The notes under the pieces were generated by a model that saw only the letters and a program-made list of their open reading frames with translations, made no database searches and was not told the DNA's origin. From G963704535 sp963704535 (GTDB taxonomy: Bacteria; Chloroflexota; Chloroflexia; Chloroflexales; Roseiflexaceae), in the NCBI GenBank assembly GCA_963704535.1, contig OY969916.1, positions 8,990,001-9,054,000 of the forward strand: DNA of 64,000 nt, given 5' to 3'. The first letter of the stretch is position 1. Every line of letters starts with the position of its first letter. Below are positions 47,740-57,332 of this stretch, one piece after another. Made by a program: the position numbers and the translations under genes.

Positions 47740-49956
47740 ATGTACGCACCCTGCCAGATCTTGATGTCGCGCGAGCGAACGCTTCGAATCACTTCCGCGA
47801 CGCTGTTTGTTATCATCGTGATCAGTTTGCTTGTCGGCGTCGTTTCGCAGCAACTCAAGCCGGCACCTATAGCTGGCGCTGTCCGGACCGTTGGGCTGCC
47901 GCTTGCGTTTGTGCCGAATGTTGGCCAGCACAGTCCCCTGATTAAGATGGAAGCCCGCGCGCCTGGGGCCACATTGGCATTCATGTCGAACGGCGTCGCG
48001 CTCTCGCCGGCGCCGGATACAACGCTCCGGGTTGTGTTCGAGGGCGCGAACGTCGCGCCGGCGATTCGCGGTGTGGACAAGTTGCCGGGCATTATGAACT
48101 ACTACAAAGGCGCCGACGCCAGTGGTTGGCACAGTGATATTCCAACCTACGCCGGTATGGTCTACGAGAATCTCTACGACGGCATTATGCTGCGCTACGA
48201 TGGCAACAGCACCTACCTCAAAGGGACCTACACCGTCGCCCCTGGCGTCGATCCAGCCCACATTCGCTGGCAGTATCAGGGCGCCGAGCATGTGCGCGTT
48301 GACTCCACCAGCGGCGATTTGCAGATTGTTGTCGGCGGGCAGACCCTGACCGAGCGTGCCCCGATTGCGTGGCAGGAGATCGACGGCCTGCGTATGCCGG
48401 TCGAGGTACACTACAACCTGATCGATGGCGCGCAACCCACGTTCGGCTTCACGCTCGGCAGCTACAACCGTGCGCTCCCGCTGATCATCGACCCGGAACT
48501 AGTGTTCGGCACCTACCTGGGCGGCAGCGGCTCGGACTATGGCCGTGCTATTGCGGTGGACGGTTCCAGCAACGTATATGTCGTCGGCGATACCTTCTCG
48601 TCGGATTTTCTCGGCAGCGACTTAGAGCTGGGCGGCTCAAAGGACGTGATCGTGATGAAACTCAACTCGCAGGGCACCGAGTTGATCTACGGCACAGTCC
48701 TTGGCGGCAGCTCCAGCGATGAAGGGCTAGGGATCGCGGTGAACGCCGCCGGCGAAGCGTTTGTCACGGCTGATGCGGCATCGGACGACTTCCCGATCGT
48801 CAACGCGCTGTTCCCTGACCGGCCCGACACCGGCGAGGGCGCTCTACTCAAGTTTGATGCCTCCGGCGACCTGGCGTTCAGCACCTACCTGGGCTTCGAT
48901 GTGACCAATTCCGCCGGCGGGCAGAACGTGGCCGTTGATCGCCAGGGCAATGTCTATGTGACCGGCGAGTCCTACATCGCCGTGCAGCGGCTGCGGCAGA
49001 TCACGCTGCTCAAACTGAACGGCAGCGGCACGCAGGCGTTGCTGAACCAGAAGCTGGGAGCGGAAGGCGCCGAAGGCTACGGCGAAGCGGTTGCTGTAGA
49101 CGCTGCCGGCAAGATCTACCTGACCGGAACCACAAACAGTTGGCACAACACCTTCCCGGTAACGCCGAACGCCATCCAGCCGCTATGCGGTCGCAAAGCG
49201 CTCCTTGGCGAAGAAAAGGACTGCGATGACGATGCCTACGTGGCGGTGCTTAGTCCGGCCGGCGAAATCCTGTACGCGACCTACCTGGGCGGCTCGGGTG
49301 GCGAGAACGGGCGCGGCATTGCGGTGGATGCCGATGGGAACATTCTAGTCACAGGTAACACCTTCTCGCCCGAGTTCCCGACGGTCAAGGCGCTCCAATC
49401 AACCTGCCCAACCGAGGCCCCGACCGACGGCTGCTACTACGACACATTCGTGACCAAGTTGAAGGCCGATGGCAGCGCGTTCGTCTACAGCACATTCTTG
49501 AACTCGAACGAGCGCGACAGCATGGACTTTGCCACAGGCATCGCAGTGGATCAGGCCGGCAACGCCTACGTGACCGGCTTCACCGAAGGCACCAAGTTCC
49601 CAATCAAGGACGCTGTGCAGGATACGCTTGGTGGCGGCAATTGCAGCGGCACTTTCACCCGCTTCTGCTTCGACGCCTACATCACCAAGTTCGCGCCCGA
49701 TGGCACGCTGGTATACAGCACCTACCTCGGAGGTCTTGGCGATGAGTACACCGGCGGCATCGCTCTGAATACGGCGGGCAACGCCTACATCACTGGCTAC
49801 AGCGAGGCGGCCAACTTCCCGACCACCAATGGCGTGGTACAGCAGAAGGCTGGTCCTGGCTACGAGTTCTTTGTCGCCAAGATCGGCGCTGACGATAGCA
49901 CAGATCCGGTGATCGAGGGGCCGTTCCGCACCTTGATGCCGATGATCCTGCGGTAG
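47740..49956 (+). CDS. Secreted SBBP-repeat beta-propeller protein
   Basis: 738 residues; AAGGAA lies 7 bases upstream. Residues about 15-38 form a signal or anchor helix (ITSATLFVIIVISLLVGVVS). An N-terminal domain (residues about 50-250, FVPNVGQHSPLIKMEARAPG, NYYKGADASGWHSDIPTYAG) is the DUF7948-like domain that precedes SBBP repeats. Then 7-8 repeats of about 60 residues follow, each with STYLGG, G-x-x-IAVD and GNAYVTG elements. The C-terminus ends FRTLMPMILR, a short hydrophobic tail. The function is unknown; surface adhesion or binding is usual speculation. Divergence from the SARP gene suggests co-regulation. Confidence 0.88.
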   Translation: MYAPCQILMSRERTLRITSATLFVIIVISLLVGVVSQQLKPAPIAGAVRTVGLPLAFVPNVGQHSPLIKMEARAPGATLAFMSNGVALSPAPDTTLRVVFEGANVAPAIRGVDKLPGIMNYYKGADASGWHSDIPTYAGMVYENLYDGIMLRYDGNSTYLKGTYTVAPGVDPAHIRWQYQGAEHVRVDSTSGDLQIVVGGQTLTERAPIAWQEIDGLRMPVEVHYNLIDGAQPTFGFTLGSYNRALPLIIDPELVFGTYLGGSGSDYGRAIAVDGSSNVYVVGDTFSSDFLGSDLELGGSKDVIVMKLNSQGTELIYGTVLGGSSSDEGLGIAVNAAGEAFVTADAASDDFPIVNALFPDRPDTGEGALLKFDASGDLAFSTYLGFDVTNSAGGQNVAVDRQGNVYVTGESYIAVQRLRQITLLKLNGSGTQALLNQKLGAEGAEGYGEAVAVDAAGKIYLTGTTNSWHNTFPVTPNAIQPLCGRKALLGEEKDCDDDAYVAVLSPAGEILYATYLGGSGGENGRGIAVDADGNILVTGNTFSPEFPTVKALQSTCPTEAPTDGCYYDTFVTKLKADGSAFVYSTFLNSNERDSMDFATGIAVDQAGNAYVTGFTEGTKFPIKDAVQDTLGGGNCSGTFTRFCFDAYITKFAPDGTLVYSTYLGGLGDEYTGGIALNTAGNAYITGYSEAANFPTTNGVVQQKAGPGYEFFVAKIGADDSTDPVIEGPFRTLMPMILR

Positions 49957-50162
49957 TAAGCATCGGGTGACGCGATCAGCACAACCAGGCGGCGAGGCCC
50001 AATGATCGCCTCGCCGCCTGAAGGTTACGCTGTGCTCGAACGCGAGTGGCAGCATGGGGACAGAGTTGAGGTAGAATTGGCGATGCCGATTCAGTGGATA
50101 ATTGCACATCCATTCGTATCGCAGTTACGCGAACGATACATGTGTACCAAAGGTAGGCACTG

Positions 50163-50960
50163 ATGCAAGGTAGCGTAGAACGTTCAGTTGAGGGCCAGGT
50201 GGCCGTTATCACCGGTGGCGGGCAGGGGATCGGGCGCGCAATTGCGCTGCGCCTCGCACACGACGGCCTCGACATTGTCATCGCCGATCGGCAGGCGGAG
50301 CAGGCCGAAGCAGTTGCGGATGAGATACGTGCCGCCGGGCGTCGGGCGCGGGCATTCGGCCTTGACGTGACGCTCGCCGACGATCGCCGGATCATGATCA
50401 ATTCAACACTTCTGGCGTTCGGACGGCTTGACGTGCTGGTTAACAATGCCGCGGTCAATCGTGCCGCGCTGCCGATTGATGTCACCGAGGAGCATTGGGA
50501 CACGGTGATGAACGTTAACGCCAAAGCCGTCTACTTCTGCTCCCAGATCGCTCTGCGGCATATGGTGGGGCAACGGAGCGGACGGATCGTCAATATCGCC
50601 TCGATCGCAGGCAAGCTTGCCAGCACCATCTACCATCCGATCTACAACATCAGCAAAGCCGCTGTGATCGCCATGACCAAAACGATGGCGCTCGCGCACG
50701 CAGCCGACGGTATCCGCATCAACGCCGTCTGCCCCGGTGTGGTCGATACGCCCATGCAGGAGGTTGTGGATCGCGAGTTCTCGCGCCTCACGGGGCGGTC
50801 GGCGACTGAGATCCGCGCCGAGCGCGTCGGCCGCATTCCGATGGGACGCATCGAGCAGCCCGAGGAGGTGGCGGCACTTGTCTCGTTTCTTGTCGGCCCC
50901 GACTCCGGCTATATCACTGGTGAAGCATTCAACGTGAGTGGGGGCATTCTCGCAGGCTAA
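50163..50960 (+). CDS. Short-chain dehydrogenase/reductase (SDR)
   Basis: 265 residues. Cofactor motif TGGGQGIG (residues 18-25), LVNNAAVNR, catalytic Ser in IASIAG and YNISK (Tyr-x3-Lys), then INAVCPGVVDTPM and a C-terminal SGYITGEAFNVSGGILAG. D in VIADRQAEQAE after the second strand suggests NAD rather than NADP preference. The classical SDR length is normal. Substrate unknown; a sugar or polyol is plausible from context. The 206-base gap upstream (49957-50162) holds its promoter but nothing I can define. Confidence 0.88.
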   Translation: MQGSVERSVEGQVAVITGGGQGIGRAIALRLAHDGLDIVIADRQAEQAEAVADEIRAAGRRARAFGLDVTLADDRRIMINSTLLAFGRLDVLVNNAAVNRAALPIDVTEEHWDTVMNVNAKAVYFCSQIALRHMVGQRSGRIVNIASIAGKLASTIYHPIYNISKAAVIAMTKTMALAHAADGIRINAVCPGVVDTPMQEVVDREFSRLTGRSATEIRAERVGRIPMGRIEQPEEVAALVSFLVGPDSGYITGEAFNVSGGILAG

Positions 50961-51063
50961 CCAGCGGCCTACTGAGCGCACGACCGACACAACAGATAGC
51001 GGCGCAGCGGCTCGACATATGTGATCCGCGCATCCTCACAGCCCACTTATCGTTCATCCTTGC

Positions 51064-53606
51064 CTACTCATCCCAGGTGAGATCGGCGGTACGCATGTCG
51101 TAGTGCAAAGTGAGCCTGGCGCCATCCGGCCCTGTGAAGCGCTGTGTGACGACTGCGGGCGTAAGCAGGAACGCATCGACGATCGTCGCGAGATTTGGAT
51201 TGCGGCCGACGGAGGTCAACCGGAGCACGTGCTGGCCCGCGTCGAGCTGGAGCGGTCGATCGTCGACTGGGTCGAGCCAGAGGTAGTCGCGGTCTGGCGA
51301 GACCCGCTGCGGCAGGACGATCAGCTCGCCATCATTCAGCGTGATGCCGAGCGCGATGCTGTCGGGCTCCGTCGCCTCCATCGCGCTTGGCGCAGCCGCG
51401 CTGGTCTCTGCCGCTTGACCAGCCTGCTCGACCAGCAGCAGTGTGATGAGGTTGGCAGCCGAGTCGGGGTCGAGTTCCACTCAGGTCTAGGAACGAGTTG
51501 CCGCCGAAGCCGCGGCCGGCCTCAATCCCGATCCGTTTCCCCGCAGCAATATCGCGCGCGCCGAGGCCATCCCAGGGCAAAGTCGCCTCGTAGATGTAGC
51601 CGCCCGCGACTTCGCGCCAGGCGAGCCGGGCCTTGGGAAGCGGGAAGCCAGCCTTCCAATCCCAGACCTGTGGCCCATCGGGCGTCTGCGCGAGCGTCAA
51701 CTTGGCAGTGATACGACGGCCTTGCCCCGTGCTGTCAAGGTAGACCCACAATGAGTTCCTGTCCCCCCACCCCTGGGCCAATGCCGGTTTGCCCATGTTC
51801 GGGGTCGCGCACCTCCACACCCAGGTAGAGGTACTCGGCGTCCCACATCGCCCGCAGCGTGAAGCTGTCCACCTCCGGCCCGCGCCAGCTCTGTCCTCCC
51901 CGTAGGATCTGCTCGGGGCGATCGGCGGCGAACGGCGGCGCCGCGACCCACTCCTCAAGCTGGCCGTCGATCGTCACATCCTTTGCCGGCGTGGCCTCGA
52001 CGCGCGCCTCGGGCTGGGGCAGGGCGCGGCGCATATGCGCGGCGTAGAGTAGGTAGGCGCCGGTCGCGGGCACGCTGAACGGCAGCTCGACCGCGTCCTC
52101 GCCGCGCAGTTCATAGTAGCGCCCGCCACTGAACGACGCCTCGCCGGTCCAGCCGCGCCGCCCGTAGAGGGGCTTGCCGGCGACCTCACGGGCGCTCTCC
52201 GCCTCGATCGCCTGCCAGCCACGCTGTTCGCCCTCGGCCTGGTACTGAAGGTAGCGTGCTGCCTCGGGGACATCGACAACGGCCTGGAGCGCCATGAGCG
52301 CCTCGATCGTCGACTCGGCCCCGGCATTGTGGTTCACTTTCAGCACGGCGTCGATTCCATCGTAGCCGCGCCCGGTCGCGGGATCGTACATCTGGGCGTG
52401 GGCCAGGTTGTTGCCGAAGAACCACGAGGCTGCCAGCCCGCCCATCCGCGCGTAGGCCACGTCGCCGGTGGCGTGGTAGAGGTTCATCAGCGCCTGAACC
52501 ATCGCATTGGTGCCGTAGGCGATCTGCCCCTCGCGCACCGGCATCACCCCCAACTCCTTGATCCGGCCGGCGGCGAGCTGCCAGGCATAGAACGTCTTAG
52601 CCTCGCGCGCTGCCGAGTCGATCCACGCCTGATTCTGTAGCACCTGGCCCGCGCGCGCCAGTGCCTGCGACTGGTGGCTGCCCCAATCGTGCCAGAATCC
52701 TGGCGCGTTGATCGTATCGGGGTGCATCGCAAAGGGGAACGCGCCCGCGCCGCCGACCTGATAGGCCGCCAGGCCATCGGCCAGCGCGGTCAACAGTGTC
52801 GTGGTTTGATCGTTTGGCGTGGCGGCCTGGTACTCGGCCAGCGCCAGGACCGCGACCGCGGAGGCGTCGGCCGCGCCGCCAAGGAGCCAGCCCGGCACGT
52901 CCAAGCCATGCACCTTGATCATTGCGTGGTCGTCGGGCAGCACGCGCTTAAGCGCCCCCTCGGCGCGCAGGTAGGATTCGCGGAGCTGGTCGGCGTAGGC
53001 GGCGTCTACGTCCTTGAAGACGGCATAGCCGCGCGCGAGCGCCCACATCCCGCGCAACGCCCACCAACCCAGGCTCTTGTAGCTGGTCGGCCCGTCGCGA
53101 TTGATCGTGCCCTGGCGGTCGGTCACGAAGTTGTAGAACTCGCCATCCTCGGCCTGCATCGAGCGAACGAAGTTCAGGCAGGCGCGGGCGCGCTCCAGGG
53201 CGCGCTCCTCCCGCGTTGCCTCGTAGAAGTTGAGGTAGACGATCGCGGCGCGCGCGACATCGTCAACAGCGGCGATTCCTTCGCCGGACGCATCGACCCA
53301 CTCGTACTTCGGCGCCTCCGAGTAGATGTGCGTCAGGATCATCGGCGCCCCGCCGATCTCGACCTGCTCGGAGAGGAAGTTCAGGTGCGCCAGGTTGATG
53401 ATGCCGTCTGCCAGCGGCTCAGGTGTCGGTACGCCGGCTGTAGGCGCCGGAAGCGTAGGAGCGACTGTTGGCGCCGGCGCGCCGCCTGCCGTCGGAGCAT
53501 CAGCACTCGTTGTCGGCGGGCGAGATGTGCTCACATCGCAGTTCGCCAGCAGCACCATAAGCACTATCAGGCAGGCTAGGATATGCCATCGCCGTGTGTG
53601 CGGCAT
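51064..53606 (-). CDS. Lipoprotein (alpha/alpha)-barrel glycoside hydrolase-like with CBM9-like domain (two frameshifts)
   Basis: Starts MPHTRRWHILACLIVLMVLL followed by LLANCD, a lipobox-like signal, then a Thr/Pro/Ala linker. Residues about 70-450 look like an (alpha/alpha)6 barrel (DGIINLAHLNFLSEQVEIGG, SLGWWALRGMWALARGYAVF, GAPGFWHDWGSH-like segment). From about 560 comes a CBM9/DOMON-like domain (KDVTIDGQLEEWVAAPPFAA, AEYLYLGVEVRDPEHGQ). The frame shifts +1 near 51784-51792 and again +1 near 51481-51486; correcting both gives a continuous C-terminus (SLWVYLDSTGQGRRI, FLTPAVVTQRF-like end). It lies after the sugar permeases and probably degrades the imported glycan at the cell surface. 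Confidence 0.72.
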
Positions 53607-53640
53607 TGGTTCTACCTCTCTTAGCCTTCACGCCGTAATC

Positions 53641-53752
53641 GCCACAAATGAATTTGTGGCCTGAAACCGCCAAACACGTTAAAACGTGTTGTTATGTGCT
53701 CTACAACGTGTTTTAACACGTTTCCGATTTCAGGCATCGAATTCATTCGATG
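53641..53752. promoter_or_regulatory. Four short palindromes in a row (possible operator or mRNA-processing site)
   Basis: GCCACAAATGAATTTGTGGC (53641-53660), AACACGTTAAAACGTGTT (53673-53690), AACGTGTTTTAACACGTT (53705-53722) and CATCGAATTCATTCGATG (53735-53752). Each has perfect 8-9 bp arms and a 2-base centre. CCTGAAA and TTTCAGG pair around the middle two. They lie between the second permease and the glycoside hydrolase gene, where they could bind a repressor or lower downstream expression. Confidence 0.55.
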
Positions 53753-53757
53753 ATGCA

Positions 53758-54645
53758 TCACCCCTTCACGCCGCCGACCGTCAGCCCCTCGATGAAATAC
53801 TTCTGGGCGCGGAAATAGAGCAGCAAGATCGGCAGCGACATAATCACCGTCATCGCCATCATGTAATGCCACTTGGGCGCCTCCTTCGAGAGCGACCCGG
53901 CGAAGGCGTACAGCCCCAGGATGACCGGATACTTCCCCGGCGTATTGAGGTAGATCAGCGGACCCATGAAGTTGTTCCAGTTACCGTTGAAGCTGAGTAC
54001 GGCGATCGCCAGCAGCGCTGGCTTGACCAGCGGCAGCATGACCTTCCGGAAGACGTCGACCACGTTAGCCCCGTCGATGATCGCCGCCTCTTCGATCTCG
54101 CGCGGGATCGTCAGGAAGAACTGGCGCAGCAGGAAGATGTAGGATGGCCCCCACGCGAACAGTGCGCCGACGGTCAAGGGGCTGAAGGTATCGATCCGGC
54201 CCAGCGTACGCCAGATCAGAAAGGACGGGATCATCGTAATGATGCCGGGCAGCATCATTGTCGAGAGCACCAGGATGAAAAGCACGTCTCGCCCGGGAAA
54301 GCGGAAGCGCGCGAAGCCATAGGCCACCAGCGCGCAGCTCAAGATCTCCCCGCACATCGCCAGCGCCGTAATGAAGATGGTGTTGACGAAGTAGCCGGTA
54401 AACGGCTGGATCGTCCAGACGTCGATGTAGTTGCGCCAGACGATCGGATCGGGGATGACTTGTGGCGGCAGCAAGAACAGGCTGGTCTCGGCCTTGAGCG
54501 AGGTCGCGATCATCCAGTACAGAGGCACCAGGATGACGGCGCCGCCCAGCATGAGCAGCAGATAGGTGAGGAGTTGCCCGATCCGGTGCTGGGTTTTGGC
54601 GCTGGCGGCCAAGACACGTGGGCGCTCACCAGTTGCGACGGCCAT
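53758..54645 (-). CDS. Carbohydrate ABC transporter permease (MalG-type)
   Basis: 295 residues with six hydrophobic segments (first at residues about 27-47, LLTYLLLMLGGAVILVPLYW). The EAA loop reads EIEEAAIIDGANVVDVFRKV followed by MLPLVKPAL, the ATPase-contact motif. It pairs with the other permease to import a sugar delivered by the binding protein at 55844. No ATPase gene is in the operon; a shared MsmX/MalK-type ATPase elsewhere is likely. The start is five bases from the first permease stop. Confidence 0.92.
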   Translation of the reverse strand: MAVATGERPRVLAASAKTQHRIGQLLTYLLLMLGGAVILVPLYWMIATSLKAETSLFLLPPQVIPDPIVWRNYIDVWTIQPFTGYFVNTIFITALAMCGEILSCALVAYGFARFRFPGRDVLFILVLSTMMLPGIITMIPSFLIWRTLGRIDTFSPLTVGALFAWGPSYIFLLRQFFLTIPREIEEAAIIDGANVVDVFRKVMLPLVKPALLAIAVLSFNGNWNNFMGPLIYLNTPGKYPVILGLYAFAGSLSKEAPKWHYMMAMTVIMSLPILLLYFRAQKYFIEGLTVGGVKG

Positions 54646-54650
54646 GGCGG

Positions 54651-55646
54651 TTATCTCCTCTCGCCTTCATAGAAGACCCATGCGGCCGAGGTACGAAACG
54701 TCAGCAGCGTGAGCACCATGATGATCACCAGCATGATCCAGCTCATCGCCGACGCATAGCCCATCCTGGAATTCCCGCCAGCAAAGGCATTGCCATAGAT
54801 CAGCACTTGCAAAAAGGTGCCCGACGTGCGCGGGTTCAGGTCGATGAACAGGCCAGGCTCGAAGGTTTTCACAGCGGCGATGATGCCAAGGATCAGCGTA
54901 TAGAACAGCGTCGGGCTGACCATCGGTAGCGTGACATGGCGGAATTTGGTCCAGGCGCCGCCGCCGTCGATGTCGACCGCTTCGTAGAGGTGGACCGGAA
55001 TATTCTTGAGGCCGGCCAGCAAGATGACCGCGTTCGAGCCAAACACCCCCCACAGGCTCATAATCACCAGCCCAGGCAGGACGAAGCGCTCGTCGGTGAA
55101 CCAGCTCGGCCGCTGCATCCCGAACAGGCTGTAGAACGGCGAGAAGACAACATTGAACAGGCCATTGGTGCCCAGCAGCCACTGCCACAGCAAAATCACC
55201 GCCACACTGGGGATCACCGCCGGCAGATAGTATAGCGTGCGCCAGACGCCCGTCCCGCGAACATCGCGTGCCAGCAGCATCGCCACGCCGAGCGCGCCGG
55301 CCAGGCCGATCGGCAGGCTGAGCACGCCGTAGAGCAGCGTCAGCTTGAGCGACGGCCAGAAATTGGGGTCCCTGGTCAGAATGCGAACATAGTTGTCCAG
55401 GCCGACCCACTTCGGCGCCTGGAAGACATTGTAGTCAGTAAAGCTGTAGTAGAGCGACGCCAGAATAGGGTAGGCGGTCCAGATCAGAAAGCCGAGCAGC
55501 CAGGGCATGACCAGTGCATACCCGGTCGCCGCCTCGCGCCTGACACCCAGGCGCGGCAACAACTGGTACGTCAGAAACATCATCAGCCCGATTCCAGCTG
55601 CGGCGATCACGTAGTCAGTCAGCGTCAGGAGATACCATTCGAGCAT
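54651..55646 (-). CDS. Carbohydrate ABC transporter permease (MalF-type)
   Basis: 331 residues. Extra N-terminal helices (residues about 8-28 and 45-65) come before the core. WLLGFLIWTAYPILASLYYS, then VAVILLWQWLLGTNGLFNVV and the EAA loop LYEAVDIDGGGAWTKFRHVT followed by LPMVSPTLFYTLIL. This is the usual MalF-like partner in sugar importers. The 197-base gap to the binding-protein gene is filled by a heptamer hairpin and a family A element, which may set the lower expression of the permeases relative to the binding protein. Confidence 0.92.
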   Translation of the reverse strand: MLEWYLLTLTDYVIAAAGIGLMMFLTYQLLPRLGVRREAATGYALVMPWLLGFLIWTAYPILASLYYSFTDYNVFQAPKWVGLDNYVRILTRDPNFWPSLKLTLLYGVLSLPIGLAGALGVAMLLARDVRGTGVWRTLYYLPAVIPSVAVILLWQWLLGTNGLFNVVFSPFYSLFGMQRPSWFTDERFVLPGLVIMSLWGVFGSNAVILLAGLKNIPVHLYEAVDIDGGGAWTKFRHVTLPMVSPTLFYTLILGIIAAVKTFEPGLFIDLNPRTSGTFLQVLIYGNAFAGGNSRMGYASAMSWIMLVIIMVLTLLTFRTSAAWVFYEGERR

Positions 55647-55663
55647 CGTCGCCCCCTGATAAA

Positions 55664-55715
55664 GAGATTGGAGATTGGAGATGAGAGATTACGCCAATCT
55701 CTCATCTCTCATTTC
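55664..55715. repeat. Heptamer-type tandem/inverted repeat (GATTGGA, GAGATGA units)
   Basis: AGATTGGAGATTGGAGATGA followed by partly complementary CCAATCTCTCATCTCTCAT. The same vocabulary recurs at 63351-63422. Confidence 0.5.
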
Positions 55716-55717
55716 TA

Positions 55718-55835
55718 AGACAAGGTTTCGCATGGCGCCGTTTTCCCTTACACTGTGGGTGGGAGTAGACTGAGGGGGCTGCCCCCTCAAACCCCCTTTT
55801 TTCCCAGAACTGTAAAGCACCAAAGAACCTTGTCT
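55718..55835. repeat. MITE-like element, family A (complete, inverted relative to 57217)
   Basis: Ends AGACAAGGTT and AACCTTGTCT are inverted repeats. Core GAGGGGGCTGCCCCCTCAAA. 118 bp. Its reverse complement aligns with 57217-57332 along the full length. Confidence 0.78.
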
Positions 55836-55843
55836 AACTTCGA

Positions 55844-57178
55844 CTATGGCGCCAGCGCGGCCTCAAGGTCAGTCTTGGCCAGCTTGGCGAGTTCTTCAGC
55901 GCTGCCCTTCTTGTGGAACAACGGGTCCTGGAACTGCTCCCAGAAGACGGTGTCCCAGTCGCTCTGCTTGGGCACGATGCGGAACGAGCGCGCATCGGGT
56001 AGCGCCTTGATGATCATCTCGGCCGCGTCCTGCTTGGCCGGCACGCTGGCGGCGATCGTTTCAGGATTAGCCAGCGACAGGCGCGGCGCGACGATCTTCC
56101 AGTGGTGGATGCCCTCGGTCAGTTCAACCAGCGCGGCGTAGGCGGCGTCGGGGTTTTTGCTGCCGGCGTTGATCACGGTGGATGCGGTCCATGCGAAGGT
56201 CGCGCGGCTCTTCGGTCCCTTAGGCACCAGGGCTATTTTCATCTCGGCGAATTTCGGGTCCTTTGTGTGGGCGTAGTCGAGGTCGTCGGCCGCGCCACCA
56301 AAGAACATGGCGACCTTGCCGTTCTTGGCCAACTCGCTGAAGCCCTGCTCTTTGATGATCTCTTCGGTCGCGGCGTACTTCGGGTTATAGATGATATCGG
56401 TGTAGAACGCCACGCCCGCCAGGGCCTCCGGACTATCGATCGGCGACTCGGTCTTATCTTCAGTGATCACTTCGCCGCCGGCCTGCCAGATGAACATCTG
56501 GATGGGCGGCCAGCTATTGAAGGCGGTGCCGAACTGGTCGGGGGCGCCGTCGCCATTGGTATCCTTGGTCAGTTTCTCGGCGGCGGCCTTGAAGTCGTCC
56601 CAGGTCCAGTTCTCGTTCGGCGGCTCGACGCCAGCCTCCTGGAACAGCTTGGGGTTGTAGTACAGCATCACCGGCTGGGCGATCCAGGGCAGGCCGAAGG
56701 TCTTGCCATCGTACTGAGCGGTTTGCAGAATGCTGGGGTAGTAATCGTCAAGCTTGGCGGCCGGCCGGCTGTCGTTGGCGAGTCGGTCGGTGATGTCGAG
56801 CAGTGCGCCCTTCTCGGCGTAGCCGGCGATGTACTCCTGCGAGAGCCAGAGCAGATCGGCGGCCGTCCCACCTGCGAGGTTGGTCTGGAGTTTGGTGTAG
56901 TAGTCGGCCGGCTGCGCCTCTTGGACAATCTCGAAGCTGGTGGCGGTAGCGTTGATTTTGTCGATCACTGCCTGAAGTTCCTTGGCCTCATCGACCCCGG
57001 CCCAGGTCGCGAGCCGGATCTTGACCTTCTCGCCACCCGTGGCGGGAGCCTGAGAGGCAGGGGTGGGTGCCGTGGCCTGCGGCGCTGCGGTCGGCTGTTG
57101 TGTCGTGGTCTGGCCGCCACACGCGGCCAGCAGTGTGAACAGCGCCAGAACTGTGAGAGTCGCAAAGGTTCGTCTCAT
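55844..57178 (-). CDS. Sugar ABC transporter substrate-binding lipoprotein (family 1)
   Basis: 444 residues. Signal MRRTFATLTVLALFTLLAAC with the lipobox LAAC (Cys 20), then a Gln/Thr/Pro/Ala linker. The mature part has KIRLATWAGVDEAKELQAVI, ADLLWLSQEYIAGYAEKGAL, NENWTWDDFKAAAEKLTKDT and VAMFFGGAADDLDYAHTKDP, the type I extracellular solute-binding pattern for oligosaccharides. It is the first gene of the importer operon. It is flanked on both sides by inverted family A elements. Confidence 0.93.
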   Translation of the reverse strand: MRRTFATLTVLALFTLLAACGGQTTTQQPTAAPQATAPTPASQAPATGGEKVKIRLATWAGVDEAKELQAVIDKINATATSFEIVQEAQPADYYTKLQTNLAGGTAADLLWLSQEYIAGYAEKGALLDITDRLANDSRPAAKLDDYYPSILQTAQYDGKTFGLPWIAQPVMLYYNPKLFQEAGVEPPNENWTWDDFKAAAEKLTKDTNGDGAPDQFGTAFNSWPPIQMFIWQAGGEVITEDKTESPIDSPEALAGVAFYTDIIYNPKYAATEEIIKEQGFSELAKNGKVAMFFGGAADDLDYAHTKDPKFAEMKIALVPKGPKSRATFAWTASTVINAGSKNPDAAYAALVELTEGIHHWKIVAPRLSLANPETIAASVPAKQDAAEMIIKALPDARSFRIVPKQSDWDTVFWEQFQDPLFHKKGSAEELAKLAKTDLEAALAP

Positions 57179-57216
57179 TCCTGTACTCCTTTGTGTGAAA
57201 GAGGACTGAAGCGCTT

Positions 57217-57332
57217 AGACAAGGTTCTTCGGTGCTTTACAGTTCCGGAAAAAAAGGGGTTTGAGGGGCAGCCCCCTCAGTCTCCCCCCATTCACACTGT
57301 AAAGTCGAACAGCGTCTTCCGAAACCTTGTCT
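57217..57332. repeat. MITE-like element, family A (complete)
   Basis: Ends AGACAAGGTT (57217) and AACCTTGTCT (57332). 116 bp. It lies just upstream of the binding-protein start, so it separates that gene from any promoter further away or carries one itself. Confidence 0.78.

Noticed and set aside
52674..53579. 301-codon plus-strand open frame
   Set aside because: It is antisense to the lipoprotein hydrolase, whose signal peptide and barrel are clear.
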